Shown: piece by piece, positions 35,277 to 44,103 of the stretch
Position numbering within the stretch: the stretch's first letter is position 1
Layout of the letters: every line of letters starts with the position of its first letter
Source of the DNA: Flexivirga alba
GTDB taxonomy: Bacteria > Actinomycetota > Actinomycetes > Actinomycetales > Dermatophilaceae
NCBI RefSeq assembly: GCF_042661025.1
Contig: NZ_JBHSWH010000001.1
Location: 2,852,001 to 2,916,000 of the forward strand
Direction of reading: 5' to 3'
Length of the DNA stretch: 64,000 nt
The notes under the pieces: model-generated
Seen by the model: only the letters and a program-made list of their open reading frames with translations
The model's database searches: none
What the model was told of the DNA's origin: nothing
Position numbers and translations under genes: made by a program

Positions 35277-36334
35277 CGGCGGCGGATCAGCACGATCGCG
35301 CCTGCGATCGCGGCGGCCGACACGACCAACAGCACCGCGACGTCGACGGGAATGAAGTATTCGTCGCGGTAGGCGTAGTGGACCACCGGCGTGTCGTGGG
35401 GTGCGCGTGCGAACGTGAAGTCACTGCGCACCTGTTCACCCGGGTGATCGAAGGTCTGGGTGAACTCGGTCAACCACGCCTTGCCTGCGCTGAGTCGTTT
35501 CAGGTCCGGTGAGGTGACCAGCGAGGTCCGGACGCGGTCGGCATACGCCGTGTGCAGCTGTCCCTGGGTCGCTGTCGGATCGGTGCGCTCGACCCGATGG
35601 TCGGCTAGCACGTAGGTCCTGACGTGCTGAGTTTCCTTGGCACCGCTCGACATTCGCATCGGATAGACGAGTGTGTCGCTGGCGAATTCGAGGCTGACCG
35701 GCGGCAGCGTGCCGGTCAGTGACTTGCCCTCCGCGGTGAGCGTCATGGCGGTGAACGCCCAACCCTTGTCGAGGTACGGCGTCACGAGTGCCTCGAACTG
35801 CGGCGACATGACGAAACCGCGGCTGTCCAGCCAGCTGTGCAGGTCAGCGGCGTTGTTCGCTTTGATGCTGACCGCCTTCAATGGTCCGAGGTCGACTTCG
35901 CCGAGCACCTGGACACCTGCTGGCGAGGATCTGGCTTCGTTGTCGCTGCCCGACGATCCGTGGTCGCCGAAGAACAGTGGTGGGCCGAAGAAGTGGTGAC
36001 GCTCCTTGCTCCGCGGGGCGGTCTGGTCGGCGAGGTCGGTGAAGATGTCGCGATCTGCCAGGGCGGGGGTGGCCGGTGCCGGGGTGGGCACGAGCAGTCC
36101 GGCGCGTGCGGCGTCGGACTTTGCGGACAACGACATCACGATGGTTTCGCGTCCCGCGCCCTGAGTGACCAGTGCTGTCTCTCCGGTGACCGTGGTCGAG
36201 TTGCCCGGAGGCTGGACCATCCCACCGCATGCGCAGGCCATCGCCGGTGGTGTCACCACGACCAGCCCGATCGTCGCCATGACGACGGCAGTCAGGAGTT
36301 GCGCGCTACGGCGTAGCCACCAAGCCGTCACCAT
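35261..36334 (-). CDS. DUF2330 exported membrane-anchored protein
   Basis: 357 residues from ATG 36334, preceded by GAGAGGAACG. N-terminal signal peptide (LLTAVVMATIGLVVVTPPAMA) with CACGG right after the cleavage region, an extracytoplasmic domain of about 280 residues, and a C-terminal membrane helix (VAVLLVVSAAAIAGAIVLI) followed by an Arg-rich tail. This is DUF2330: the C-x-C-G-G at the mature N-terminus is its hallmark. No function is known. An upstream in-frame ATG at 36400 is less likely because the signal peptide would be displaced. Confidence 0.82.
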   Translation of the reverse strand: MVTAWWLRRSAQLLTAVVMATIGLVVVTPPAMACACGGMVQPPGNSTTVTGETALVTQGAGRETIVMSLSAKSDAARAGLLVPTPAPATPALADRDIFTDLADQTAPRSKERHHFFGPPLFFGDHGSSGSDNEARSSPAGVQVLGEVDLGPLKAVSIKANNAADLHSWLDSRGFVMSPQFEALVTPYLDKGWAFTAMTLTAEGKSLTGTLPPVSLEFASDTLVYPMRMSSGAKETQHVRTYVLADHRVERTDPTATQGQLHTAYADRVRTSLVTSPDLKRLSAGKAWLTEFTQTFDHPGEQVRSDFTFARAPHDTPVVHYAYRDEYFIPVDVAVLLVVSAAAIAGAIVLIRRRQRRS

Positions 36335-36428
36335 CGTCGTTCCTCTCGTTCGGGACATCGCGGCTCCGATGCCGGCGGACGGGCCTCGGTTCCGGCGCAT
36401 CGTGGACGTTTCCGAATTGTGACGGCGA

Positions 36429-36434
36429 TACGGT
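36429..36434 (+). promoter_or_regulatory. -10 box TACGGT, leaderless start
   Basis: TACGGT, six bases, ATG at 36441. Confidence 0.45.
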
Positions 36435-36440
36435 CAGGTC

Positions 36441-37400
36441 ATGCAACGGATCCCGGTGGTCATGGACGTCGACACAGGTGTCGATGATGCCTGCGCCCTG
36501 CTCCTTGCAGCGCTTCACCCCGCGGTCGATTTGCGGGCTGTCACCTGCGTCGGTGGCAACACCGACGTCGCGCAAGTGACTCGAAACACGCTGGCAGTGC
36601 TAGAGATCGCCGGTCGAGACGATGTGCCGGTCGCTCGAGGTGCCGAGCGTCCGCTCATCGAGCGGGCCGTGCACGCGCGGCACGTGCACGGTGACGACGG
36701 GATGGGTGACCTGGGCTGGGTGCACACGGATCGTGAGCCGGACCCGCGGCACGCAGTCGAGTTGCTACGAGACGTTCTCGGCGACGCAACCGAGCCGATC
36801 ACTGTGGTGCCGACCGCGCCCATGACCAACCTTGCGTTGTTGGCACGCACCTATCCGGAGGCACTGCGATCGGTGGGTCGGATCGTCTTCATGGGTGGGG
36901 CGGCCCAGCGCGGCAACGCGACGGCGTCGGCGGAGTTCAACGTCTTCCACGACCCGGAGGCGACGGCAATCGTGCTCGAGGCGGCGGCCGAGCACGGCAT
37001 ACCCGTGACGATGTACGGCCTGGACGTCTTCTACGACCCGACGGTCACTCGCGCCGAGGCTCAGCAGCTGGCGGCCTCGACGGATGACATGGCGCGGCTC
37101 GCCGGTGAACTCATCGAATTCCAGTGTGAACGCTTCGGATCCGAGCAGGCGACGATCGGCGATGCCGGAGCGGTCTGCGCGGTCATCGACCCAGGCGGGA
37201 TCCAGACCAGTGCACTCCCGGTCCGTGTCGAGCTCGCCGGCACCTGGTCCAGGGGACGAACGATCGTCGACGTACGTGACTGGAGCGGCGACCTCGCTCA
37301 TGACCCGCACGGCCGGGCGGACGCCGTCATCGACGTGGCGCTCGAGATCGACGGACGTCGCTACGCCGACCTCTGGTTGGAGACGGTCCGCCGCACCTGA
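36441..37400 (+). CDS. Inosine-uridine-type nucleoside hydrolase
   Basis: 319 residues. The calcium-binding N-terminal motif VVMDVDTGVDDACAL (DxDxGxDD), GADRP-like GAERPL, the VPTAPMTNLALL and FMGGAAQRGNATASAEFNVFHDPEA blocks, and the C-terminal Asp region are those of family I nucleoside N-ribohydrolases. It splits ribonucleosides into base and ribose, for salvage; the base specificity is not decided by these motifs. Confidence 0.93.
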   Translation: MQRIPVVMDVDTGVDDACALLLAALHPAVDLRAVTCVGGNTDVAQVTRNTLAVLEIAGRDDVPVARGAERPLIERAVHARHVHGDDGMGDLGWVHTDREPDPRHAVELLRDVLGDATEPITVVPTAPMTNLALLARTYPEALRSVGRIVFMGGAAQRGNATASAEFNVFHDPEATAIVLEAAAEHGIPVTMYGLDVFYDPTVTRAEAQQLAASTDDMARLAGELIEFQCERFGSEQATIGDAGAVCAVIDPGGIQTSALPVRVELAGTWSRGRTIVDVRDWSGDLAHDPHGRADAVIDVALEIDGRRYADLWLETVRRT

Positions 37401-37447
37401 GACCCGGACACCGGAACGGATGAGAACGTCCGGGCGTTGCGGCCGGT

Positions 37448-38138
37448 GTGGGTGATTGGTGGGACCGCGCGACTGCGACCACGCCCGCACCGGACCTACG
37501 CGTCACGGTGCTGCTGGCGGTGGTCGCCGTGGCGTGCATCGCCTGGGCTCCCGTATGGCGGGTGACACCTCGTCACCGTCGTCCACGAGGGAGCGCACGG
37601 GGTCACCGCGCTGCTGGTGGGCCGTCGCCTGTCCGGCATACGACTGCACTCGGACAGTTCGGGCCTCACCGTCTCCCGTGGTCGGCCGACCGGTGTCGGA
37701 ATGATCCTCACCCTGCTCGCCGGGTATGTCGGACCGTCCGTGCTCGGACTGCTGCTGGTCCTCGGTGTCCACGTCGGACACGCGATCGGGGCGCTGTGGC
37801 TGCTGCTCATCGCACTCGTGATGCTCCTGCTGCAGATCCGCAATCTCTATGGCCTGTGGGTCGTGCTGATCAGCGGTGTGCTGCTTGTGGCAGTCACCGG
37901 GTGGCTCGACCCGGTGGTGCAGACGGGAGTGGCTCAGGTGATCGGCTGGTTCCTGCTGCTCGCCGGGCCGTGGTCATTGGTCGACCTGCAGCGCGGCCGG
38001 CGGGCCGGTGTTGCGCGCAACTCCGACCCCGACCAGCTCGCGCGCCTGACGCGAGTGCCGGGCGCGGCCTGGTGGGCGTTGATGTTCCTGGCCTCGCTCG
38101 GTTGCCTCGCCGGGGGAGCGCGACTACTGCTTGGTTGA
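37448..38138 (+). pseudogene. M50 family metallopeptidase, frameshifted
   Basis: Starts at GTG 37448 (VGDWWDRAT) with a first membrane helix (TVLLAVVAVACIAWAPVW). The zinc motif HEGAH lies in the next frame (VTVVHEGAHGVTALLVGRR), followed by four membrane helices such as MILTLLAGYVGPSVLGLLL. One extra base near 37565 explains the break; removing it gives a 229-residue protein. Members resemble the site-2-protease-like M50B family of actinobacteria; the substrate is unknown. The frame change is not in a clear homopolymer here. Confidence 0.75.
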
Positions 38139-38167
38139 GCGCGTGGCGGCGCAGTCACAATGGTGCC

Positions 38168-39200
38168 GTGCGAGTTGTGATTTGTAGTGACCACTGGGGA
38201 GATGTCCCCGCCTCAGCCATCACCTCGGCCATCGCGCAGGGCTGGCGCGGGCGACAACCGCAGGCCGACCTCACCACCGTGCCGTTCTCGTCCGGCGGTG
38301 TGGGCTTCGTGGACGCACTGTCACACGCACTTGAAGCGGATTCGCAGTCACCGCAGACGGATTGGTCGCTATGGCACAACGGCGCTGCCTACCTGGACGG
38401 GGCCACACTCACCCGCGGTGGTGACTCGGCACCACTCGGCTCAGCTCTTGCGGGGGCGATCGGCGACGGTGCGCAACGGATCATCGTCGGCGTCGGCGAC
38501 GCCGCCGGAGTCGACGGCGGAGCGGGCTTGCTGCGAGCCCTCGGACAGAGTGAGGACCTCGCTGTCGCGCTGCCCCGAGCACGCGATGTGACCCGGTCTG
38601 TGCAGCTCGTGGCGGCATACGGCGAGGACATCGCGCTACTCGGCCTGCAAGGCGCATCCGCGACGGCGGTCGACACTCTCGGCTGGACCAAGAAACAGGC
38701 ACAGGACAACGAGCGCCGGATCGGAGAATTCGCCGACCAGGTGCGCCGGGCACTGCCTCCACACAAGGACCTGTTGACCGGGAAGGTGCACCGGCTGGAA
38801 CGCGACCCCGGAAGTGGCGCGGGTGGGGGTCGGCTTCGCGTTGGCGGCTCTCGGCGCCCGGCTGCTGCCCGGCGCCGAATTCTTCGCCGAGGTGGTCGGC
38901 TTGGGACAACAGATCCTCGGAGCCGACCTCGTTGTCGCCGCGACACCGGTCTTCGACTGGCGCAGCCTCGACTACGACGTCGTGGCGACCTCCGTGCGGG
39001 CCGCGGCCGCCAACGCCACGCCTTCGATCGTGCTGGCCGAGCGGGTCGATGTCGGACGTCGCGAGACGATGTCGCTGGGCGCGTCCGCGGCATACCCATT
39101 GATCGACCCGCACAACGTGCGACGCCGCATCGATCCCGACAAGTGCGTGGCACTCGAGGCGCTGGCACGCCGAGTGGCGGGCACCTGGTCAGCGACCTGA
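38168..39200 (+). pseudogene. Glycerate kinase family protein, frameshifted
   Basis: GTG 38168 begins VRVVICSDHWGDVPASAITSAIAQGW, matching the N-terminal motif of the GlxK glycerate kinase family; LGSALAGAIGDGAQRIIVGVGDAAGVDGGAG is the conserved middle region. The frame moves at the GGGGG run 38824-38828 and continues VGFALAALGARLLPGAEFF to the stop at 39200. Removing one G gives 343 residues. Function: ATP-dependent phosphorylation of glycerate, serving glyoxylate or serine metabolism; homologues vary in substrate. The insertion lies in a homopolymer, so an error is likely. Confidence 0.78.
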
Positions 39201-39298
39201 CCGGGACGTCGTACCCTGGAGGGGAACAAGAACGGCCAGCACTGTGTTGCAGCAGCTGATCGCCACCCGTTCGACCGCAACGAGAAGGACTTGATGCA

Positions 39299-39660
39299 AT
39301 GAGCGTCGACACCAATGCTTCCTCGACCACCGAGACCCACAACGTCGCCGTCACAGACGTCGCCGCGTCCAAGGTGAAGAGCCTGCTCGAACAAGAAGGG
39401 CGCGACGATCTTCGATTGCGCGTCGGTGTGCAGCCCGGTGGTTGTTCCGGCCTCCAGTACCAGCTCTACTTCGACGAGCGCACGCTCGACGGTGACCTGG
39501 TCCGCGACTTCGACGGTGTCGAGGTCGTCGTCGACCGCATGAGCGCCCCTACCTGGATGGCGCCACGATCGACTTCGCGGACACCATCGAGAAGCAGGGC
39601 TTCACCATCGACAACCCCAACGCCGGCAGCTCCTGCGCCTGCGGTGACAGCTTCAGCTGA
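39299..39660 (+). pseudogene. erpA: Fe-S cluster insertion protein (ErpA/IscA A-type), frameshifted
   Basis: MSVDTNASSTTETHNVAVTD leads into the A-type carrier fold: LRVGVQPGGCSGLQYQLYFDE with the first cluster Cys, and C-terminal NPNAGSSCACGDSFS with the other two cysteines (C-x-C). The frame breaks at the CCCC run 39546-39549; one extra C restores DRMSAPYLDGATIDFAD and a 120-residue protein. Delivers Fe-S clusters to apoproteins and is normally required for aerobic growth, which makes a real frameshift unlikely. Matches Rv2204c in position within the conserved respiratory block. Confidence 0.88.
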
Positions 39661-39682
39661 ACCTTTTGCTGCGACTCCTCGC

Positions 39683-39737
39683 AGCACAGGAAGAGGCCCC
39701 CAGCGAACGAGTTCGCTGGGGGCCTCTTCCTGTGCTG
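39683..39737. terminator. Long hairpin terminator after erpA
   Basis: Left arm 39683-39708 (CAGCACAGGAAGAGGCCCCC...) pairs with 39713-39737 over about 25 bases with one bulged C around CGAG. It separates erpA from the convergent peptidase gene. Confidence 0.88.
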
Positions 39738-39878
39738 GTCGTCGTCTCCGCGGCCGTCCGCTTGTCGATCGGTCGCCCTCGATTTGGGCTGCAGCCACCG
39801 ACTGACGCAACTAGTGGTGGTTGACGCAACTGCAACTGCGTCAACCGCGACCAATTGCGTCACTCGGCGCAGGCCCCG

Positions 39879-41180
39879 TCACAGTCCTTGCAGCAGAGCG
39901 CGATACCAGCGGATGCCCTCGAGGAACGAGTCCACACCGAGGTGCTCGTCGACGTTGTGCAAGCTCTGCCGCTGCGCCTCGTCCATCCGGAACGGGTTGA
40001 AGCGGTAGCAGTTGTGCCAGACCTGCTGGAAATGCCGGGCGTCCGTGGCGGCCATCACGACATACGGGACCGGAACGACGTCCGGCATCACCTCGCGCGT
40101 GATCTTCTCGAGCAACGCGAAGGCGTCTCCGAGGTCGGCGACCGGACTCGGGTCGTATGCCGTCCGAACGACCACCTCGACGTCGTCGCCGACCATGGTG
40201 CGCACCCGCTCCACTGCGTCCTCGGCGGTCTCGGTGACCGCGACCCGCATGTTGACGCCGGCCGTCGCGGTGGTCGCGAGCACGTTGTTGGCCGGCGCAC
40301 CGCTGAGCTCGGTGATGGCGTATGTCGTCCGGGTCATCGCCGCGGTCGTCGGCCCCATGCGGGCGAAGACCTTCGCCAGCGGTCGGCGCAACGTGTCGGC
40401 GCGGCCGATGAGGCTGCCGAGCGGACCGCGGACGTGCGGGGCGACCCGCTGCAACATCTGCAGGGTCGGCTCGGGCAGTTGCGCGGGCGCCGGATGCTTG
40501 TCCAGCGCCAGGATCGCCCGGGCGAGCTTCGCCGGCGCGCTGTTCCTCGGCGGCATCGAGGCATGCCCGCCCTCGGCCCTCGCGACGAGCTCCAGCTCGA
40601 CAACGCCCTTCTCCGTCAGGCCGATCACCGCGAGCGGCTTCGAGACGCCGGGGAACGCGCCGCTGACCGCCATACCTCCTTCGTCGAGGATCAGCCACGG
40701 CTCCACCGCACGTTCCTGCAGTGCCGCGATGGCCGCGGCCGCGGTTGTGCCGTGGACCTCCTCGTCCGCGCCGAACGACAACCACACGTCCTGGGCCGGC
40801 TCGACGCCGTCGGCCAGGAGTTCCTCGACAGCGGCGCAGATCGCGACGAGCGACCCCTTGCAGTCGAGCGTGCCGCGGCCCCAGATGACGCCATCCACGA
40901 CTTGTGCGTCGTATGCCGGATGCGTCCAGTCATCACGCGGATTGACCGGCACGACGTCCTGGTGAGCCATCAGCACGACGGGGCGGTCGTCCTGGGCGCC
41001 CTTCCACCGCAGCAGTAAGGCATGATCGCGCAGCTCGACCTGCTCACACGTCGCGAACAGCAGCGGGAAATGGGCTCGCAGGTCCGCGTGCAGCCCGTCG
41101 AATTCAGTGTCGTCCTTGGCCATCCCGGCAACGGTGCGGCGCCGGACAGCGGCCTGCAACGCCGCGACTGCATCGATCAT
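39879..41180 (-). CDS. M20/M28-type peptidase (carboxypeptidase PM20-like)
   Basis: 433 residues from ATG 41180. Metal and catalytic motifs: VVLMAHQDVVPV (His, Asp), WGRGTLDCKGSL (bridging Asp), FGADEEVHGTTAA (Glu pair), LDEGG (Asp) and the C-terminal HNVDEHLGVDSF (His). The pattern fits the N-fatty-acyl-amino acid/Gly-Xaa carboxypeptidase type within M20. Substrate uncertain. TAGACT lies seven bases before the ATG. Confidence 0.9.
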   Translation of the reverse strand: MIDAVAALQAAVRRRTVAGMAKDDTEFDGLHADLRAHFPLLFATCEQVELRDHALLLRWKGAQDDRPVVLMAHQDVVPVNPRDDWTHPAYDAQVVDGVIWGRGTLDCKGSLVAICAAVEELLADGVEPAQDVWLSFGADEEVHGTTAAAAIAALQERAVEPWLILDEGGMAVSGAFPGVSKPLAVIGLTEKGVVELELVARAEGGHASMPPRNSAPAKLARAILALDKHPAPAQLPEPTLQMLQRVAPHVRGPLGSLIGRADTLRRPLAKVFARMGPTTAAMTRTTYAITELSGAPANNVLATTATAGVNMRVAVTETAEDAVERVRTMVGDDVEVVVRTAYDPSPVADLGDAFALLEKITREVMPDVVPVPYVVMAATDARHFQQVWHNCYRFNPFRMDEAQRQSLHNVDEHLGVDSFLEGIRWYRALLQGL

Positions 41181-41187
41181 GGGCGGG

Positions 41188-41193
41188 AGTCTA
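41188..41193 (-). promoter_or_regulatory. -10 box TAGACT, leaderless start
   Basis: TAGACT, seven bases, ATG at 41180 on the minus strand. Confidence 0.45.
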
Positions 41194-41260
41194 GGCAGTT
41201 CGGCGGGCAACCGGCGGGACTCGTCCGTTGGTGGGTGACCGACGCCCATCACCGCTGTCA

Positions 41261-41266
41261 TAGGTT
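41261..41266 (+). promoter_or_regulatory. -10 box TAGGTT, leaderless start of adenosine kinase
   Basis: TAGGTT, seven bases, ATG at 41274. Confidence 0.5.
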
Positions 41267-41273
41267 GTTCCCC

Positions 41274-42260
41274 ATGAAGATTGCCGTGACCGGATCCATC
41301 GCCACCGATCACCTGATGACGTTCAAGGGTCGCTTCGCCGACTCGCTCGTCGTCGAACAGCTGGACAAGCTCTCGGTGTCGTTCCTCGCCGACGATCTGC
41401 AGATCCGGCGCGGGGGAGTGGCAGCCAACATCTGTTTCGGTATGGCGAACCTCGGCCTGCACCCGATCCTGGCCGACGCGGTCGGTGAGGACTTCGCCGA
41501 TTACCGGTCCTGGCTGGAGCGGCACGGCGTCGACTGCAAGTCGGTCTACGTCTCCGAGACCAAGCACACCGCGCGGTTCGTGTGCACCACCGACGACGAC
41601 ATGGCGCAGATCGCGACCTTCTACGCCGGCGCGATGAGCGAGGCCCGCGAGATCGAGCTCGAGCCGATCGCCCGCCGGGTCGGCGGACTGGACCTGGTGA
41701 TGGTGGGCCCGTCCGACCCCGAGGGCATGCGTCGCCATACCGACGAGTGCCGCCAGCGCGGCATACCGTTCATCGCCGACCCGAGCCAGCAGCTCGCCTT
41801 CGCCGACGGCCCGTTCATCCGCGACCTGATCAGCGGTGCGGACTACCTGTTCACCAACGAATACGAAGCCCACATGACCGAGCAGAAGACCGGTTGGTCG
41901 GCCGACGAGGTCCTGGAGCAGGTCGGCACTCGGGTCATCACCAAGGGCAAGGACGGCGCGGTCATTCTGCGGCGCGGGGAGGAGCCGATCGAGGTCCCCG
42001 TCGCCCGCGAAGTGCGGCGCCTGGACCCGACCGGAGTCGGCGACGCCTTCCGCGCCGGCTTCCTGGCCGGGCTGACCTGGGAGCTGGACCTGCGCACCTG
42101 TGCCGAGGTCGGCTCGATGCTGGCCACTTATGTCCTGGAGACCGTCGGAACCCAGGAGTACATCCTGCGCAAGGACGACTTCCTCGCCCGCCTGGGCGAG
42201 TCGTATGGCGAGAAGGCCGCAGCCACCGTCCAACCGCTGCTGAGCTGCCCGCGCGGCTGA
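41274..42260 (+). CDS. adoK: PfkB-family carbohydrate kinase, probable adenosine kinase
   Basis: 328 residues. PfkB motifs GGVAANICFGMANLG (N-terminal, substrate) and DPTGVGDAFRAGFLAGL (C-terminal, catalytic Asp, anion hole) are present; ITKGKDGAVI precedes the ATP site. The gene matches Rv2202c (AdoK), which phosphorylates adenosine to AMP in mycobacteria, in sequence style and position before ctaC. A sugar substrate cannot be excluded from motifs alone. Confidence 0.88.
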   Translation: MKIAVTGSIATDHLMTFKGRFADSLVVEQLDKLSVSFLADDLQIRRGGVAANICFGMANLGLHPILADAVGEDFADYRSWLERHGVDCKSVYVSETKHTARFVCTTDDDMAQIATFYAGAMSEAREIELEPIARRVGGLDLVMVGPSDPEGMRRHTDECRQRGIPFIADPSQQLAFADGPFIRDLISGADYLFTNEYEAHMTEQKTGWSADEVLEQVGTRVITKGKDGAVILRRGEEPIEVPVAREVRRLDPTGVGDAFRAGFLAGLTWELDLRTCAEVGSMLATYVLETVGTQEYILRKDDFLARLGESYGEKAAATVQPLLSCPRG

Positions 42261-42276
42261 GTCACTGAGTCCCGCC

Positions 42277-42975
42277 GTGCCCGTCGAACCCGCCCCGAGT
42301 CGGTGGAACCTCGATGAGCAACAGCAGGACGACGTCACACAGGACCTCATCGCGGTCGGAGCCGACCTGCAGCCGGGGACCCTGCTGGCGGCATACCGTG
42401 CCGGCATGTTCCCGATGGGGATCGGCGACGACGGTCGGCGGCCGATCGGCTGGTGGTCGCCGGTCCGCCGCGGAGTGCTGCTGCCGGGCGATTTCCACGT
42501 GTCGCGTTCGCTGCGCCGGGCGAGACACCGTTTCCAGGTCACGTACAACACAGCCTTCGAGGCCGTGGTCGACGGGTGCGCTGACCGATCCAGGCCGGGT
42601 CGTTGGATCACGCCGGACATCCGGGCGGCATACGAGCAGCTGCACAGGCTCGGCTGGGCGCACTCCGTCGAGGCCTGGGACGCTGACGGTCGGCTCGCCG
42701 GTGGGTTGTATGGCGTGTGCACCGGCGGTGTCTTCGCCGCGGAGTCGATGTTCCACCGGGCGACTGATGCCGGGAAGGTCGCCGTCTGGGGGCTGACCGA
42801 GCTGGTCTTCGGTGATGGCGATGACCGGCGACTGATCGACGTGCAGTGGCAGACCGAGCACTTGGCGACGCTCGGGGTCCGAGAGGTCTCGCGGCGGGAC
42901 TATCTGCACCGCGTGCAGCTCGCCGCACAGGCGCCGTTGCCGCCCTGCTGGGACGACACGGCGGACATCCATTGA
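42277..42975 (+). CDS. aat: Leucyl/phenylalanyl-tRNA-protein transferase
   Basis: 232 residues from GTG 42277. Motifs: IAVGADLQPGTLLAAYRAGMFPMG, IGWWSPVRRGVLL, FQVTYNTAFEAVV, GRWITPDIRAAYEQLHRLGWAHSVE and the C-terminal VQWQTEHLATLGVREVSR. Adds Leu or Phe to N-terminal Lys/Arg, marking proteins for ClpS/ClpAP degradation (N-end rule). It sits between adenosine kinase and ctaC, 17 bases after the kinase stop. Confidence 0.96.
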   Translation: MPVEPAPSRWNLDEQQQDDVTQDLIAVGADLQPGTLLAAYRAGMFPMGIGDDGRRPIGWWSPVRRGVLLPGDFHVSRSLRRARHRFQVTYNTAFEAVVDGCADRSRPGRWITPDIRAAYEQLHRLGWAHSVEAWDADGRLAGGLYGVCTGGVFAAESMFHRATDAGKVAVWGLTELVFGDGDDRRLIDVQWQTEHLATLGVREVSRRDYLHRVQLAAQAPLPPCWDDTADIH

Positions 42976-43137
42976 CGGTCCGACCGGCCGATCTTCGACC
43001 GGGTCGGGGAGTCCGCACCACTCACCGGCGACCTGCGGTGACGCTTCGGGCACGAATCTGTCGAGTTGGGCGTTGGCACAGTCGAATTGATGGCTTCCAC
43101 AGGCCTGCCCTGACGTCGACTTCGAATACGGCTGGGA

Positions 43138-43143
43138 TAGAGT
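43138..43143 (+). promoter_or_regulatory. -10 box TAGAGT, leaderless start of ctaC
   Basis: TAGAGT, six bases, GTG at 43150. The alternative TTG at 43144 falls in the spacer. The rest of the gap 42976-43137 shows no clear gene or switch. Confidence 0.5.
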
Positions 43144-43149
43144 TTGCCT

Positions 43150-44103
43150 GTGCCCGGATCTGACAAACCCCTCGTGGAATCCGCGCGCCGTTCCCAGTCT
43201 CCTGGGCGGCGGCGGCGTAGCAAGATCGCCTTCGGAGGTCTGATTGCCGTCAGCGCAATGTTGCTGACCGGCTGCACCCCCGTGGAAAAGCGCGGTTACC
43301 TACCCAAGGGCGTCACCAGCCTCAGTAAAGAGATCACCGACTTCTGGGTCTCGGCCTGGGTCTGGGCGCTCGTCGTGGGCGTGATCGTCTGGGCGATGAT
43401 CATCTACTGCATGATCCGCTACCGGCGGAAGAAGACCGATGTCGGTCTGCCGCCGCAGCTGGCCTACAACGTGCCGATCGAGATCCTCTTCACGGTCGTG
43501 CCGCTCTTCATGGTCGCGGTGTTCTTCGGCAAGACCGTGCAGATGGAAAACAAGATGCTCGACACGAGCGGGACGCCGGACGTCACGGTCAACGTGGTCG
43601 GCAAGCAGTGGTCGTGGGACTTCAACTACGTCAACGCCAAGGTCTATGACGCCGGCGTCCAGGCCGACATGACTGCCCCGAACCCCGAGAGCACCATTCC
43701 GACGCTCTACCTCCCGGTCGACAAGAGGGTCGAGTTCGTGCTCACCTCGCGGGACGTCATCCACTCGTTCTGGGTCATCCAGTTCCTGCAGAAGATGGAC
43801 ATGATCCCGGGCAAGGTCAACAAGTTCGACGTCACGCCGACGCAGATCGGGACCTACCAGGGCAAGTGCGCCGAGCTCTGCGGCGCCTACCACTCGCAGA
43901 TGCTCTTCAACGTCAAGGTCGTCAGCCAGGCCGATTACAACAAGAAGATGCAGCAGTTGCGCGACGAGGGCAACGTCGGCTTCCTGTCCAACGCGCTCAA
44001 TCGTGAGACTTCGACGATCGAGGCCAAGGACCAGACGAAGATGCAGCAGTACCTCCCCAAGGGGATCACGGGCTCTGACATCGTCACCGAAGGAGCGAAG
44101 TAA
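43150..44103 (+). CDS. ctaC: Cytochrome c oxidase subunit II
   Basis: 317 residues. Lipoprotein signal with lipobox LLTGC; two membrane helices (VWALVVGVIVWAMIIYCMI and PIEILFTVVPLFMVAVFF); cupredoxin domain with CuA ligands C-A-E-L-C-G-A-Y-H-S-Q-M (two Cys, His, Met) and an earlier His in DVIHSFWV. Takes electrons from the bcc complex through its cytochrome c domain. Its TAA overlaps the ctaD ATG by one base (TAATG), giving a ctaC-ctaD-ctaF operon. Confidence 0.97.
   Translation: MPGSDKPLVESARRSQSPGRRRRSKIAFGGLIAVSAMLLTGCTPVEKRGYLPKGVTSLSKEITDFWVSAWVWALVVGVIVWAMIIYCMIRYRRKKTDVGLPPQLAYNVPIEILFTVVPLFMVAVFFGKTVQMENKMLDTSGTPDVTVNVVGKQWSWDFNYVNAKVYDAGVQADMTAPNPESTIPTLYLPVDKRVEFVLTSRDVIHSFWVIQFLQKMDMIPGKVNKFDVTPTQIGTYQGKCAELCGAYHSQMLFNVKVVSQADYNKKMQQLRDEGNVGFLSNALNRETSTIEAKDQTKMQQYLPKGITGSDIVTEGAK

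Noticed and set aside
39879..42722. Very long frame extending the M20 peptidase across adoK and aat
   Set aside because: The extension is the shadow of two well-supported plus-strand genes; the peptidase begins at the ATG 41180 with its own -10 box.
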